Notes under the pieces: model-generated
The model's database searches: none
Told to the model about the DNA's origin: nothing
The model's input: only the letters and a program-made list of their open reading frames with translations
In this document: one piece after another, positions 34,594 through 43,826 of the stretch
Layout: each line of letters begins with the position of its first letter
How positions within the stretch are numbered: the stretch's first letter is position 1
Assembly (NCBI RefSeq): GCF_900128475.1
Contig: NZ_LT635839.1
Span: 538,807 to 602,806, forward strand
DNA from: Mediterranea massiliensis
GTDB taxonomy: Bacteria > Bacteroidota > Bacteroidia > Bacteroidales > Bacteroidaceae
Direction: 5' to 3'
Length of the DNA: 64,000 nt
Translations under genes and position numbers: made by a program

Positions 34594-36904
34594 TTTCGTA
34601 TTTTCTCCTTTCTTCTTTTGCCAGTCGGATGATTTCTGAACCTTTATTCAGTACGGCAGTCACGGCATTGTGTAATGCCTCATTATCGGGAACGGCACTT
34701 CCACGAAGTAGTTTATAAAGTTCTCTTAGTGGCTGGTCGGCACGGAGTATCTCCCACGAACTTCGCAGGTGGTGTGTAAGGGCATCCAGTTCCTGAAGGG
34801 CGTGCCGCCGTTCTGCATCCCTGACCGACTGCATTTCCTTTTCAGTTTCCGCTATCAGCTTCTCCAGCATGACTGATTCATTGCCATAGGACAGCAGGGT
34901 GGAAAAGTTCGGTTTTTCGTCCCATGTGCCTTTCTGGGCGCATTTGTCTGAAACCTCCAACAGTTCCGATATGGAGAAGGGTTTGAACAGGCATCCGGCG
35001 AATCCACGTTCGATAAGTTCTTCCTTGCTGCAACTGCCCGAAGCGGTTGCTACCACTACCGGGATAGCCCTTGAGTTGCCCACATTGGAGGTGCGCAGAA
35101 GCTCCAGCAACTCGAAGCCGTTTATTTCCGGCATATTCAGGTCAGTAAGCAGCAGGGCGTATTCCTTTTTCCGTATCAACTCCATCAGCTTCGCCACATC
35201 GGTGCTGGTGTCACAGTGTATTCCTTCCTGTGCATACATTTCTTTCAGCATAAGTAGCAACACCTCATCATTGTCAATGGCAATAACATCGTAATGCCTT
35301 TCTTCGTGACGAACATGCTTTTTAACCGTTTGTTTTGGCAGTTCTTCGGCAGGATGTGCGGGTATTTCCACCGTGAAACGGCTTCCCTTGCCTTTTTCGC
35401 TTTCCAGCCGGATAGTGCCGTCAAGCATCGCCACAATACGCTGTACGATTGACAATCCTAATCCGAAGCCGTCTTTTGTGGCTGCGTTTGACAGTCGTTC
35501 AAACGCGCCAAATACCCGTCGTTGTTCATCTTCGGTCATGCCTGTTCCCGTATCTTCAACGACAAGTTTCAACATACCGTTATCATAATCCATTGTCAGG
35601 GATACACTGCCGTTATCAGTGAACTTCATAGCGTTTGACAGCAGATTGTTCCCGATTTGCAGAATACGATCCTTATCGGTCAGGACAACCGCATCCGTTC
35701 GGTTCTCTATGGTCAAAGTCAGTCCCTTGTTCATGGCGATAGGTATAAACTCCATTTCAAGAATATGCGTAATTGCTGAAATCCTGCATGGAGATATATT
35801 GGGTAGCTCTTTACCGTTGTCCAGACGGAAGAAGTCAAGTAGTGTGTTAAGCATCCTACGCATCCGATCGGAGGATTGCTGTATATTTTGAATGTATATC
35901 CCTATTTTATCGGTGTCGCGTTCTTTGTCCATCAACCCAGCATATCCGGTTATCGCCGTCAGCGGTGTACGCAACTCGTGGGTGATGGTATGCACAGCTT
36001 TTTTGCGAGAGATAATCAGTACCTTGTTTTGTTCCACAGATTGTTTCAGTTGTCCAATTAAGTCTGTCGTTTCTTTTTTATATCGTTTGATACGATTGGC
36101 ATTCCGATGGATAATGATATATGAAATTACCAAAAGCAGAAGGACAAATCCTGTCAGACCACTTATCTGCATAAATGATTGCTCACGCATGACAACTATT
36201 TCTGTTTCACGTTTTTGCAGGTCGGCCTGTACTTTCTCATCCATCTGGCGGATTAGGGCTTGTAGTTGTCGGTTAAGTTCCGCGTTACGGGCGGCAAGGC
36301 TATCGGCGTGTTCCGACAGACGGCGGCTTTGCGCCTGTTGTTCGGTTCTCATATTCCGGTTAAAGGAACGGTGCATCGTGGTAGTCACAGTTGGTTTCGC
36401 TTCTTCCTTTTTGCCGAAGATGCCCAAGAATCCTTTTCGTTTAGGTTTCTTGGGTTGTTCTTGCACACTTTTCTGCGCGATTACGGGTACTTGACGGGGT
36501 ATCTTATCGTTGATGGCATGTTGCTGTTCAAGTATCTGCACGATTTGGCACATCTGCCGTTCCTTATCTTCGAGAAGATGGCGTACGCTGTCTATACGCT
36601 CTGCCGGATAGGTAGCTTTGAAACGGCAGAGCATACTGTCCATTGCCATACGCTGTGCATGGTAATGTTCGATATCTTTATCGTTCCATTCCAGTATTGT
36701 TTCACCAAATAGAGAGAATTTTATCATTTGAATATTGATATTGTTTATCTCTTTTCGGAACTCGTCTATTTTTTTATTGTCAAGTTCTAATGCTTCTATC
36801 TCCTGCCATTCATAGAAGCTATTATATGCTATACATCCGATAAGAACGGAGATAAGTATATACCCCAACCGTTTTGTCTTATAGAAATTCCTGGATCGTT
36901 CCAT
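34586..36904 (-). CDS. rteA: Hybrid sensor kinase RteA
   Basis: 772 aa. Membrane helices at about 12-28 and 249-266 frame a periplasmic, coiled-coil-rich sensor. Then a HisKA domain (H309 in THELRTPL), an HATPase domain (N boxes near 420 and GFGLGLSI near 479) and a receiver domain with D588 (LLLTDLNMP), and a C-terminal helical tail. Partner of RteB. ATG overlaps the tetQ stop by one base, so it is co-translated with tetQ. Confidence 0.95.
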   Translation of the reverse strand: MERSRNFYKTKRLGYILISVLIGCIAYNSFYEWQEIEALELDNKKIDEFRKEINNINIQMIKFSLFGETILEWNDKDIEHYHAQRMAMDSMLCRFKATYPAERIDSVRHLLEDKERQMCQIVQILEQQHAINDKIPRQVPVIAQKSVQEQPKKPKRKGFLGIFGKKEEAKPTVTTTMHRSFNRNMRTEQQAQSRRLSEHADSLAARNAELNRQLQALIRQMDEKVQADLQKRETEIVVMREQSFMQISGLTGFVLLLLVISYIIIHRNANRIKRYKKETTDLIGQLKQSVEQNKVLIISRKKAVHTITHELRTPLTAITGYAGLMDKERDTDKIGIYIQNIQQSSDRMRRMLNTLLDFFRLDNGKELPNISPCRISAITHILEMEFIPIAMNKGLTLTIENRTDAVVLTDKDRILQIGNNLLSNAMKFTDNGSVSLTMDYDNGMLKLVVEDTGTGMTEDEQRRVFGAFERLSNAATKDGFGLGLSIVQRIVAMLDGTIRLESEKGKGSRFTVEIPAHPAEELPKQTVKKHVRHEERHYDVIAIDNDEVLLLMLKEMYAQEGIHCDTSTDVAKLMELIRKKEYALLLTDLNMPEINGFELLELLRTSNVGNSRAIPVVVATASGSCSKEELIERGFAGCLFKPFSISELLEVSDKCAQKGTWDEKPNFSTLLSYGNESVMLEKLIAETEKEMQSVRDAERRHALQELDALTHHLRSSWEILRADQPLRELYKLLRGSAVPDNEALHNAVTAVLNKGSEIIRLAKEERRKYENG

Positions 36905-38829
36905 TATTTTGATGATACTGATTTTTCAAACATGAATAAAAGTTTATCCTTTTCTTCCATACGGGTATTATCAGAATAACCGCCTTTTGTTATTTGATAC
37001 CCACACGGCTTAACCATAAAAGTGCCTAAGCCTTTAGTGTATGAACTTACTTCTGAGGCATAGTCTTTACTTGTATTTAATGGAACTTTCCCTTCAATAA
37101 GACACCACTCATTATTACAACTGATACCTTTAATCTCAGACATCATTTTTTGCAGATCTGTAATAGCTTTGGAACTTGCTACTTGTGGTATCTGTAACTC
37201 AAAATAGAGCATCGGTTCGAGAATATCCACTCCTGATTGTTGCAAAGCCAACCTGAAGACATAAGGAGACAATTGTCTAAAATCGGCAGGGGTACTTATC
37301 GGACTATAATAAAGGGCATAAGTAAAGGTTACTTTCAAATCCGTCACTTCCCATCCATGCAATCCCGATTGGCAAGACATACGGATTCCTTCAAAAACGG
37401 CATTTTGAAAAGAATGGTTCAGATAACCAAAGGAGATTTCACTTTCGATTTGCAACCCTGACCCTATCGGTAAAGGTTCAAGAGTCAGTCCTATGGAGGC
37501 CCAGTAAGGGTTGGGAGGGACTTCGATATGGATAATCTTATTCACCTTCTTTTTAGGTCGTTCTTTGTAGATAGTCTTGATTTCATCAAAATGGGCCTTT
37601 ACGGAGAATCGTTCTTCCAGCAATGTTTGTATGATTTCTTTTTGGGTTAAACCATATAACGAGATTTCCAATTCATCACTATATGAATTTATGGAAAAGG
37701 ACAGAGACGGGTCTTCAATAAACAATACATTTAGAGCGGATATCAACTTGCTTCTCTCTTCGGGCTTGTCTGGTCGGACAGAAGATTTGAGGGCGGGATG
37801 CTGATGAGATAATCCTTGAATCAGACAAGGTTTAACACCTAAATAATCTCCGATTCTTAATTCTTCTATATCTTCTATAATTGCGATATCATTAGCAACC
37901 ACTTCATCAACATTTATCTCTTTGCCCTGATAAATGGTTTTTAGATTTTTAATCTTGATGAATTTTTCAGAATCATTGACTTTTATAACGGTTCGAAGTC
38001 TCAGCCTTCCGTCAATAATTTTTAGAAAACTTCTTTTATGCCCTTTGGGGTCATGTTCTATTTTATAAAGATAAGCTGAAAGTCTATTGGGGACTGATGC
38101 CGGAGGAAATATAAAAGAAATGATGGCGTCTAACAACTCATTGATGCCAATATTGCACATTGCTGATCCATGCAAGACCGGATAGGCTTTGGCTTTTGCC
38201 ACAAGAGCGATTATCGCATTCCAATAATCTGCCGGTAAGATTTCTTTATCCGCCAAATATAGTTCTAATATATCGTCGTCATGGTTGCATACAAATTCTT
38301 TGTGTTCTGCCCTTATATCTGTTGGGGTGCAAATCGGGTAAACGACTCCATCGACAACCGTTTGCATAAACAAGACGTCTTGCGACAGATTTGTTTTTAT
38401 GTCCAGATATAAACGCTCAAGATTTACGCCGGCACGATCAATCTTATTGATAAATATAATTGTCGGGATTTGCAGTTTTTGCAAAGTCTTGAACAGCAAC
38501 TTTGTTTGTGCTTGTATGCCTTCCTTTGCCGATAATATGAGGACTGCACCATCAAGCATTTTGAATGTCCGCTCCACCTCTGCAATAAAATCCATGTGTC
38601 CCGGAGTGTCAATGATATTGCATTTCACACCATTCCAAACAATAGATGTCGTAGAAGCCCGAATAGTAATTCCTCTACGTTTTTCTATATCCATAGAGTC
38701 TGTTATGGTGTCACCTTTATCAACACTGCCGCGCTTTTCCGTTGCTCCGCAGGCAAATAGCAGATTTTCGGTTACGGAAGTTTTTCCTGCATCAATGTGA
38801 GCAAGAATTCCTAAATTTATAATGTTCAT
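36904..38829 (-). CDS. tetQ: Tetracycline ribosomal protection protein Tet(Q)
   Basis: 641 aa from ATG at 38829 ([17 protein letters not shown]), the usual Tet(Q) length; a TTG 12 bases upstream was rejected. An EF-G-like GTPase with AHIDAGKT (G1), DTPGH (G3) and NKID (G4), followed by the EF-G-type domains. It removes tetracycline from the ribosome. Head of the tetQ-rteA-rteB operon, which links drug exposure to transfer. Confidence 0.97.
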   Translation of the reverse strand: MNIINLGILAHIDAGKTSVTENLLFACGATEKRGSVDKGDTITDSMDIEKRRGITIRASTTSIVWNGVKCNIIDTPGHMDFIAEVERTFKMLDGAVLILSAKEGIQAQTKLLFKTLQKLQIPTIIFINKIDRAGVNLERLYLDIKTNLSQDVLFMQTVVDGVVYPICTPTDIRAEHKEFVCNHDDDILELYLADKEILPADYWNAIIALVAKAKAYPVLHGSAMCNIGINELLDAIISFIFPPASVPNRLSAYLYKIEHDPKGHKRSFLKIIDGRLRLRTVIKVNDSEKFIKIKNLKTIYQGKEINVDEVVANDIAIIEDIEELRIGDYLGVKPCLIQGLSHQHPALKSSVRPDKPEERSKLISALNVLFIEDPSLSFSINSYSDELEISLYGLTQKEIIQTLLEERFSVKAHFDEIKTIYKERPKKKVNKIIHIEVPPNPYWASIGLTLEPLPIGSGLQIESEISFGYLNHSFQNAVFEGIRMSCQSGLHGWEVTDLKVTFTYALYYSPISTPADFRQLSPYVFRLALQQSGVDILEPMLYFELQIPQVASSKAITDLQKMMSEIKGISCNNEWCLIEGKVPLNTSKDYASEVSSYTKGLGTFMVKPCGYQITKGGYSDNTRMEEKDKLLFMFEKSVSSK

Positions 38830-38848
38830 TTGATTAAGCAATAATATA

Positions 38849-38899
38849 CTACAATAGATGCATTGCCGAAACGCACCTTTTAATACCTCCTCGTAGCAT
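38849..38899 (-). CDS. Candidate tetQ leader peptide
   Basis: A 16-codon frame ([16 protein letters not shown], then TAG) between the promoter and tetQ, 19 bases before the tetQ ATG. A GAGGAGG-like sequence lies just inside it, and a small hairpin (TGTAG/CTACA, about 38899-38912) covers its start. Tetracycline control of this operon in CTnDOT is by translational attenuation of the leader; this frame is a candidate for the translated leader, not proven. Confidence 0.45.
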   Translation of the reverse strand: MLRGGIKRCVSAMHLL

Positions 38900-38964
38900 G
38901 TAGAAAACTACAGGATTCTTAACTCGTATTAATATGTATATTATTACTGCCGCATAATTGAACG

Positions 38965-38995
38965 CAAATTTACGAAAAAAAAGTTCCCTGACAAA
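38965..38995 (-). promoter_or_regulatory. tetQ-rteA-rteB promoter
   Basis: The complement has TTTG (38992-38995) and TAAATTTG (38965-38972) 19 bases apart, matching the Bacteroides -33/-7 consensus well. It predicts a leader of about 130 nt. Confidence 0.75.
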
Positions 38996-39095
38996 AGCAC
39001 AAAGAACTTTTTTAAACTTTTTTAATCTATACGTATTTTTATTTGGTATTATTAATTTGTTATTTGATGATGAGGGCTATTCATATAAATGTAGG

Positions 39096-39953
39096 TTAAA
39101 TTTTTCTGACCATTTCAAACTGTTGTCCTTTTGGGGTAAGTCCTAATGATGACAAGAAACCAGTGACTGATTCACAATCGCAATCAACATTAGTAAATTT
39201 GAGTACATCGCTTTGAAAATGACTGACAGCACTTTTAAGCAAAGACTTGCCTATTCCTTTACGCCGGTAATCTTTTGCAACTGCGAGGGATGAAATATCG
39301 CCAGATGCCGGTTCAAAGATAACAAATCCGACAAGTTCTTCTCTTTCATAAGCTCCCAATATGTCCAAATTGTCGATTCCGCGTTCCAGTGAAGCCCTGT
39401 CATTTTGCCATGAAGGATGAAAATCGAACCAGGCCGTTTGGTTAAGGCAGTTTTTTAAATCCGATGGGAGTATGCGACATGCGGTATGGTTTACTTGCAA
39501 TACAGGAACAATATCGCTCAGTTTGGCAGAGTAGTAGTTGAAATTTCTCTGTGTTTCAAAGCCTAATTTGCGATATATTTTTATTGCTTTGTGATTGTGT
39601 TGCAAAACTTCCAGTACATATTGCCGAACTCCTTGTTGACATATCAATTCGAGGCTGAAAGTGAATATTTTTTGGGTTAGGTGTAATCCCCGGAATGAAG
39701 GTACGGTTCCCGTCCCTGTGTCATAGGCAGTCAAGATGTTGTTGTACATGCCTGTTCCGTTAAGCACAAAAGAAATCAGCCGTCCTTCGAAAAATACTCC
39801 GAAAGATAGTTGTGGATTGTATCCTCGTCGGTCGAGCATGCGTCGCAATTCATCCGCATTCAAAGAGAAATCATAATCTTTGAATGCAGATGAGAATGCC
39901 GCATACAAATCTTTGAAAGAAACGGACTCTAAAGAATGAATGATGATTCCCAT
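39096..39953 (-). CDS. GNAT N-acetyltransferase, two-domain
   Basis: 285 aa with two GNAT-like halves. The C-terminal half has the clear acetyl-CoA motif VAKDYRRKGIGKSLLKSA (about 224-241), and the first half has RGLHLTQKIFTF in the same place. The substrate is unknown; an antibiotic-modifying role is possible but not shown. Follows the NTF2-like gene by 11 bases, so the two are likely one operon. Confidence 0.8.
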   Translation of the reverse strand: MGIIIHSLESVSFKDLYAAFSSAFKDYDFSLNADELRRMLDRRGYNPQLSFGVFFEGRLISFVLNGTGMYNNILTAYDTGTGTVPSFRGLHLTQKIFTFSLELICQQGVRQYVLEVLQHNHKAIKIYRKLGFETQRNFNYYSAKLSDIVPVLQVNHTACRILPSDLKNCLNQTAWFDFHPSWQNDRASLERGIDNLDILGAYEREELVGFVIFEPASGDISSLAVAKDYRRKGIGKSLLKSAVSHFQSDVLKFTNVDCDCESVTGFLSSLGLTPKGQQFEMVRKI

Positions 39954-39964
39954 ATCGGACGGTG

Positions 39965-40342
39965 TTATGTGTTTGGATTTTCATCACTATTCTCTACGGG
40001 TAAACCGTGCTGTTTGAGAAAGCTGAGCTTATCCCAATAACCTCTTTGGAAAACTATTTTATCGTTTTGCACATGAAAGAATCCGCATCCTCGCAACCCG
40101 AGCGGATCTTTCCATTCCATGATAGCCCATTCTCCATCCTCGAATATATGCTCAACAATACAAACCATTTTTGAGGTTGCAAATTCATTTACAAACATTT
40201 CATGGATAGCTGTTTTTCCTATAACTGGGGTGTTTGCGACTTGATGGTTTATGGCATCCTGAGCGTATAAGTTTGCCAAAGCGACTGCATCGGCGGCGTT
40301 GAAGCAGTCAATCCATTTTTGTAGTATCTCTTTTGGCGTCAT
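39965..40342 (-). CDS. NTF2-like/SnoaL-type protein
   Basis: 125 aa. Small alpha+beta cone fold: WIDCFNAADAVALANLYAQDAINH at the start, GEWAIMEWKDPLGLRGCGFFHV in the sheet. Often annotated nuclear transport factor 2-like; members bind small hydrophobic ligands or act as minor isomerases. Found next to the GNAT gene in tetQ-ermF elements. A -7-like box TAATTTTG (complement of 40445-40452) lies about 100 bases upstream. Confidence 0.75.
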   Translation of the reverse strand: MTPKEILQKWIDCFNAADAVALANLYAQDAINHQVANTPVIGKTAIHEMFVNEFATSKMVCIVEHIFEDGEWAIMEWKDPLGLRGCGFFHVQNDKIVFQRGYWDKLSFLKQHGLPVENSDENPNT

Positions 40343-40521
40343 ATTTTTCGTATCTTTTATTCTTTAATATTTAATTGTTGCTTTTTCCTCTATAAGTTAG
40401 AATTAGACATTTTTTCTAATTCCTTTTGGAAGGATCATCAAAAACAAAATTAGTATTTTTTTCTGTTTTACTGATGATTCTGTAGAAATATTCTCGTTCA
40501 TATTATTGTGTCATAAGGAAT

Positions 40522-40740
40522 GTGTCAAATAAAGCGGTTTCCACATTACAGCTTTATGGTAAAATGAGTTTAACCAACTACATAACGCAATCTGTTGTCG
40601 GTGCTGTTATCTATTTCCCATTCGTATTCTATTTAGCCCCTTATTGTGGGTATGCAGCAAGTTATCTTATCGAATTCATTCTCTTTGGGAGTCAAATATG
40701 GTTGTGCAAATGGTGGCTGACAAAACATAAACAAGGTTAG
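40522..40740 (+). pseudogene. DUF418 membrane protein, C-terminal remnant
   Basis: About 72 codons matching only the C-terminal end of DUF418 proteins (LYGKMSLTNYITQSVVG, two helices). No ATG; the frame opens at GTG inside AT-rich DNA, so the N-terminal part is missing. A leftover of an earlier gene in the ermF cargo patch. Confidence 0.6.
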
Positions 40741-40798
40741 TTGGAATGTTTTTGGTATAATGTTTATAAACATAAATCAAGAAAGAGCAAATAAATTT

Positions 40799-40901
40799 AA
40801 TAGAGGCTGCCCAAAAAGAAAGAAAGTCTTGCAATCACTCTCCTACAGATACTTGCAGAGGGGATATGATTTACTTTTAGACCTTTTGGATAGCCCCTAT
40901 T
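40799..40901. repeat. MITE-like element, 103 bp
   Basis: Ends AATAGAGGCTGCCCAAAAAG (40799) and the complement AATAGGGGCTATCCAAAAGG (to 40901) agree at 16 of 20 positions. No coding sequence. The end motif GGCTGxCCAAAA resembles IS1182-type termini in Bacteroides, so this may be a deleted derivative. Confidence 0.5.
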
Positions 40902-41178
40902 AATATTTCTTGAATTCAAATCACAGAGAAGTGAATAGACAGTATTACCCGACAGAGCAACTACGACAAAGCAATGCCATCAAAAAAAATGACAGCACAC
41001 ACAAAGCATAGACTGATTGTCTTGCCCTAAAAGATTGATTGGAATTTATTCAGGACTGCCTATCACTTAGATAGAAGTCCAAGGTCTGCTGAAATACATA
41101 ATTCAAAAATTGAAATTGCTTGACTGCAAATTTAGTAACTTTATGCAACAAATTAACGAGAAAGATGAGAAAATGAAA

Positions 41179-41325
41179 GCCGACCGCATAACATCACCTA
41201 TACGCAAGCAGGGGGTTCGTGCTTCGTAAGACAGGAAAGTGGTAAATTTAAAGTTCAGTTCATCGTAGGTAGCTTAGTGGTAAAAATCCCTGCCTGCGTA
41301 TAGCTGCAAACCGTTATGCGGCAGC
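41179..41325. repeat. Large inverted repeat resembling an integron attC site
   Basis: Arm 41179-41215 and arm 41288-41325 share, as complements, CCGCATAAC, CTATACGCA and GCAGGG in order with small loops. GCATAAC/GTTATGC at the outer ends resembles the attC R boxes (RYYYAAC/GTTRRRY) with one mismatch each. It lies about 60 bases past the ermF stop, the place of an attC in a gene cassette. The rest of 40905-41380 holds no gene that I can see. Confidence 0.5.
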
Positions 41326-41382
41326 TTAAAAAAAGACGACACCAAACCAAAAAAATCATCTTGACAACCACCCGACTTTGAA

Positions 41383-42183
41383 CTACGAAGGATGAAATTT
41401 TTCAGGGACAACTTCCAGCATTTCCAAAAAACAGTTTAACCATTGACTTGGAGACAAACAAACAATTTGAGCATTAAGGTTTAAACCGAATTTTTCCGAA
41501 ATTGACCTGACCTGACTTTTCCTGAAAATCGACTTTAAAGCTGTTTTTACAGATAAATCAGGTTTCTCTAACAGACAGGAAATAAATGCTAAGTATTTGG
41601 CTTTAAACTTAAAATCAAAAAATAAGTGTTTTCTTTTAATGTTTAACAGGGCTGATTTGACAGTTGGCGGTGGCAAGAAACTTTCAGGACCTACCTCATA
41701 GACAAGTTTCAAATCAAAAAAAGTATGATAGAAAACGGTATATGGATTGTAAAGCTTCCTCGAAAATAACTTTTGTGTAGGTTCTAATTGAAGGACAATG
41801 GAACCTCCCAGAAAATTTCCAAGACTCTCAAACATCAGGATTTTGAAAATATCGGAAGTAATGCCATAAGGAATATTTGACACCACTTTGAAAGGAAATT
41901 TCGGAACTGCAAAATTCCTAAAATCACAACCGACAACTTGAACATTTCGGGCATCAGAAAATAATTTTCGTAAATGTTCAACCAAAGCTGTGTCGTTTTC
42001 AATAGCAACAACATTGTTGGCGATTTTTAATAAATGAACAGTAAGAAACCCCTTGCCTGCCCCAATATCTAAAACCGTATCCTGATTACTTATATTTGCT
42101 TGTCTTATTGCATCTTTTATTAGCACTTTATCAATAGTAAAGTGCTGACCCGTAAAACGAACGGGCAATTTCTTTTTTGTCAT
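41383..42183 (-). CDS. ermF: 23S rRNA adenine dimethylase Erm(F)
   Basis: 266 aa, full length. SAM-binding DIGAGKGFLTVHLL (motif I), NIPYGIT (motif IV), and the C-terminal RNA-recognition part ending VVPEKFHPS as in Erm(F). Methylates A2058 of 23S rRNA and gives macrolide-lincosamide-streptogramin B resistance. An IS1380-type element ends 45 bases before its ATG, replacing whatever lay upstream. Confidence 0.97.
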   Translation of the reverse strand: MTKKKLPVRFTGQHFTIDKVLIKDAIRQANISNQDTVLDIGAGKGFLTVHLLKIANNVVAIENDTALVEHLRKLFSDARNVQVVGCDFRNFAVPKFPFKVVSNIPYGITSDIFKILMFESLGNFLGGSIVLQLEPTQKLFSRKLYNPYTVFYHTFFDLKLVYEVGPESFLPPPTVKSALLNIKRKHLFFDFKFKAKYLAFISCLLEKPDLSVKTALKSIFRKSQVRSISEKFGLNLNAQIVCLSPSQWLNCFLEMLEVVPEKFHPS

Positions 42184-42271
42184 TAGTAACTTCTTACAGG
42201 TGAATACTTCTTGAGTTCAACCTTAATTCCGCAACACTATAGTTTAACATTATTTATAAGTGCCTGAGCAA

Positions 42272-42275
42272 CAAA
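42272..42275 (-). promoter_or_regulatory. Possible outward promoter of the IS toward ermF
   Basis: The complement gives TTTG, then 19 bases, then TAATGTTA, a weak match to TAnnTTTG at the right spacing inside the IS left end. It would read into ermF with a leader of about 65 nt. Bacteroides IS1380 elements are known to drive neighbouring resistance genes; this copy's activity is inferred. Confidence 0.35.
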
Positions 42276-42357
42276 AAGTTGCCCAGGATTTTGCCATGTC
42301 AGAATTTTCACTTCGCTTAGTGTTGCGAAAAGAAGACAAGCAAAACTCTAATATGAC

Positions 42358-43644
42358 ATGGCAAAGATACAAATAAAATCTGGGAAACTCACTCCTTTTG
42401 GAGGAATTTTTTCTATTATGGAGCAATTTGATGCTCTTTTAGCTCAAACCATAGATTCCACCTTGGGATTGAGATGCACTATGTTTGGTTATCAATATAG
42501 CGAAATTCTACGCTCTCTGATGTGCGTATATCTTTGTGGCGGCTCATGTATTGAGGATGTTACAACTCACTTGATGAAACATTTGTCTCTTCATCCAACT
42601 CTTCGCACTTGCAGCGCAGACACCATATTGCGTGCTATCGAAGAACTGACTTGTAAGAACATCACCTATAAATCTGCTTCTGGCAACTCCTATGATTTCA
42701 ATACTGCAGACAAGATGAACTGCTTATTGATCAAAGCCCTGCTTGCTACTGGTCAATTGAAATCCGGTCAAGAGTATGATTTTGACTTTGACCATCAGTT
42801 CATTGAAACAGAGAAGCATGATGCAAAACCAACCTACAAGAAGTTCCTGGGCTATAGTCCAGGTGTGGCAGTCATTAACGACATGATTGTCGGTATTGAA
42901 AATAGAGACGGCAACACAAACGTGCGCTTCAACCAAAGAGAGACTTTGGAAAGAATCTTCAAGCGACTGGAGGCATCAGAAGTATATATATCCCGTGCCC
43001 GCATGGATTGCGGCTCATGCTCGGAGGAAATCGTAGATATGGTAGAGGCTCATTGCAGGCATTTTTATATTCGTGCCAACAGATGCTCTTCCTTCTACGA
43101 TTCCATGTTTGCCTTGACTGGATGGAAAACTGTTGAAATCAACGGTATTGAATTTGAGCTGAATTCCATCCTTGTTGAGAAATGGAAAGGAAAACCGTAT
43201 CGTCTTGTCATACAGAGACAAAGGCGAATAGATGGAGACCTTGACATTTGGGAAGGCGAATATACCTACAGATGTATACTGACTAACGATTACAAGTCGA
43301 GTGCAAGAGACATCGTGGAATTCTACAATCTTCGTGGTGGCAAGGAACGCATCTTCGATGACATGAACAATGGCTTTGGCTGGAATCGATTGCCAAAATC
43401 GTTCATGGCACAGAATACTGTATTCCTGCTTATGACAGCTCTCATCAGAAACTTCTACAAAGCTATTATGCAGAGATTGAAAACCCATGAATTTGGATTG
43501 CGTGCCACCAGCAGAATCAAGACCTTTGTTTTCAAGTTCATCTCTGTTCCTGCGAAATGGATTAAGACATCACGTAGGCATGTATTGAATATTTACTCAG
43601 ACAACAATGCTTATGCCAACCTGTTCAAGACAGACTTTGGTTAA
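42358..43644 (+). CDS. IS1380-family transposase
   Basis: 428 aa, full length. DFDHQFIETEK (first catalytic Asp region), RMDCGSCSEEIVDMVE (second) and FYNLRGGKERIFDDMNNGFGWNRLP (YxxRxxxE-like region) fit the IS1380 DDE transposases. Reads away from ermF. Intact, so the IS may be active. Confidence 0.88.
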   Translation: MAKIQIKSGKLTPFGGIFSIMEQFDALLAQTIDSTLGLRCTMFGYQYSEILRSLMCVYLCGGSCIEDVTTHLMKHLSLHPTLRTCSADTILRAIEELTCKNITYKSASGNSYDFNTADKMNCLLIKALLATGQLKSGQEYDFDFDHQFIETEKHDAKPTYKKFLGYSPGVAVINDMIVGIENRDGNTNVRFNQRETLERIFKRLEASEVYISRARMDCGSCSEEIVDMVEAHCRHFYIRANRCSSFYDSMFALTGWKTVEINGIEFELNSILVEKWKGKPYRLVIQRQRRIDGDLDIWEGEYTYRCILTNDYKSSARDIVEFYNLRGGKERIFDDMNNGFGWNRLPKSFMAQNTVFLLMTALIRNFYKAIMQRLKTHEFGLRATSRIKTFVFKFISVPAKWIKTSRRHVLNIYSDNNAYANLFKTDFG

Positions 43645-43826
43645 AGACCATGCTTTTCTGGTTAAACCAGCGTATTACCTCAAGTCGCTTTATGGGGTAA
43701 GGGGATTTTGTGTCTGCGACATTTCTGTTGTGCAAGAAATATGTACAATAAAATGAATTTTGTCGCTTTGCAAGCAAAATCCCACTAAACCCTATAGGTT
43801 GCGGATTTTATATAAAATTCCTAATT

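Larger units (their letters stand above)
42229..43804 (+). mobile_element. IS1380-family insertion sequence
   Basis: About 1.58 kb with CCGCAAC at the left end (42229) and its complement GTTGCGG at the right (43798-43804); similarity continues as CTATAG..TTTA inside. The length fits the Bacteroides IS612-IS615 group (about 1.6 kb). No clear target duplication: TTAATT on the left, ATTTTA on the right. This suggests an IS-linked rearrangement rather than a simple insertion. Confidence 0.75.
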
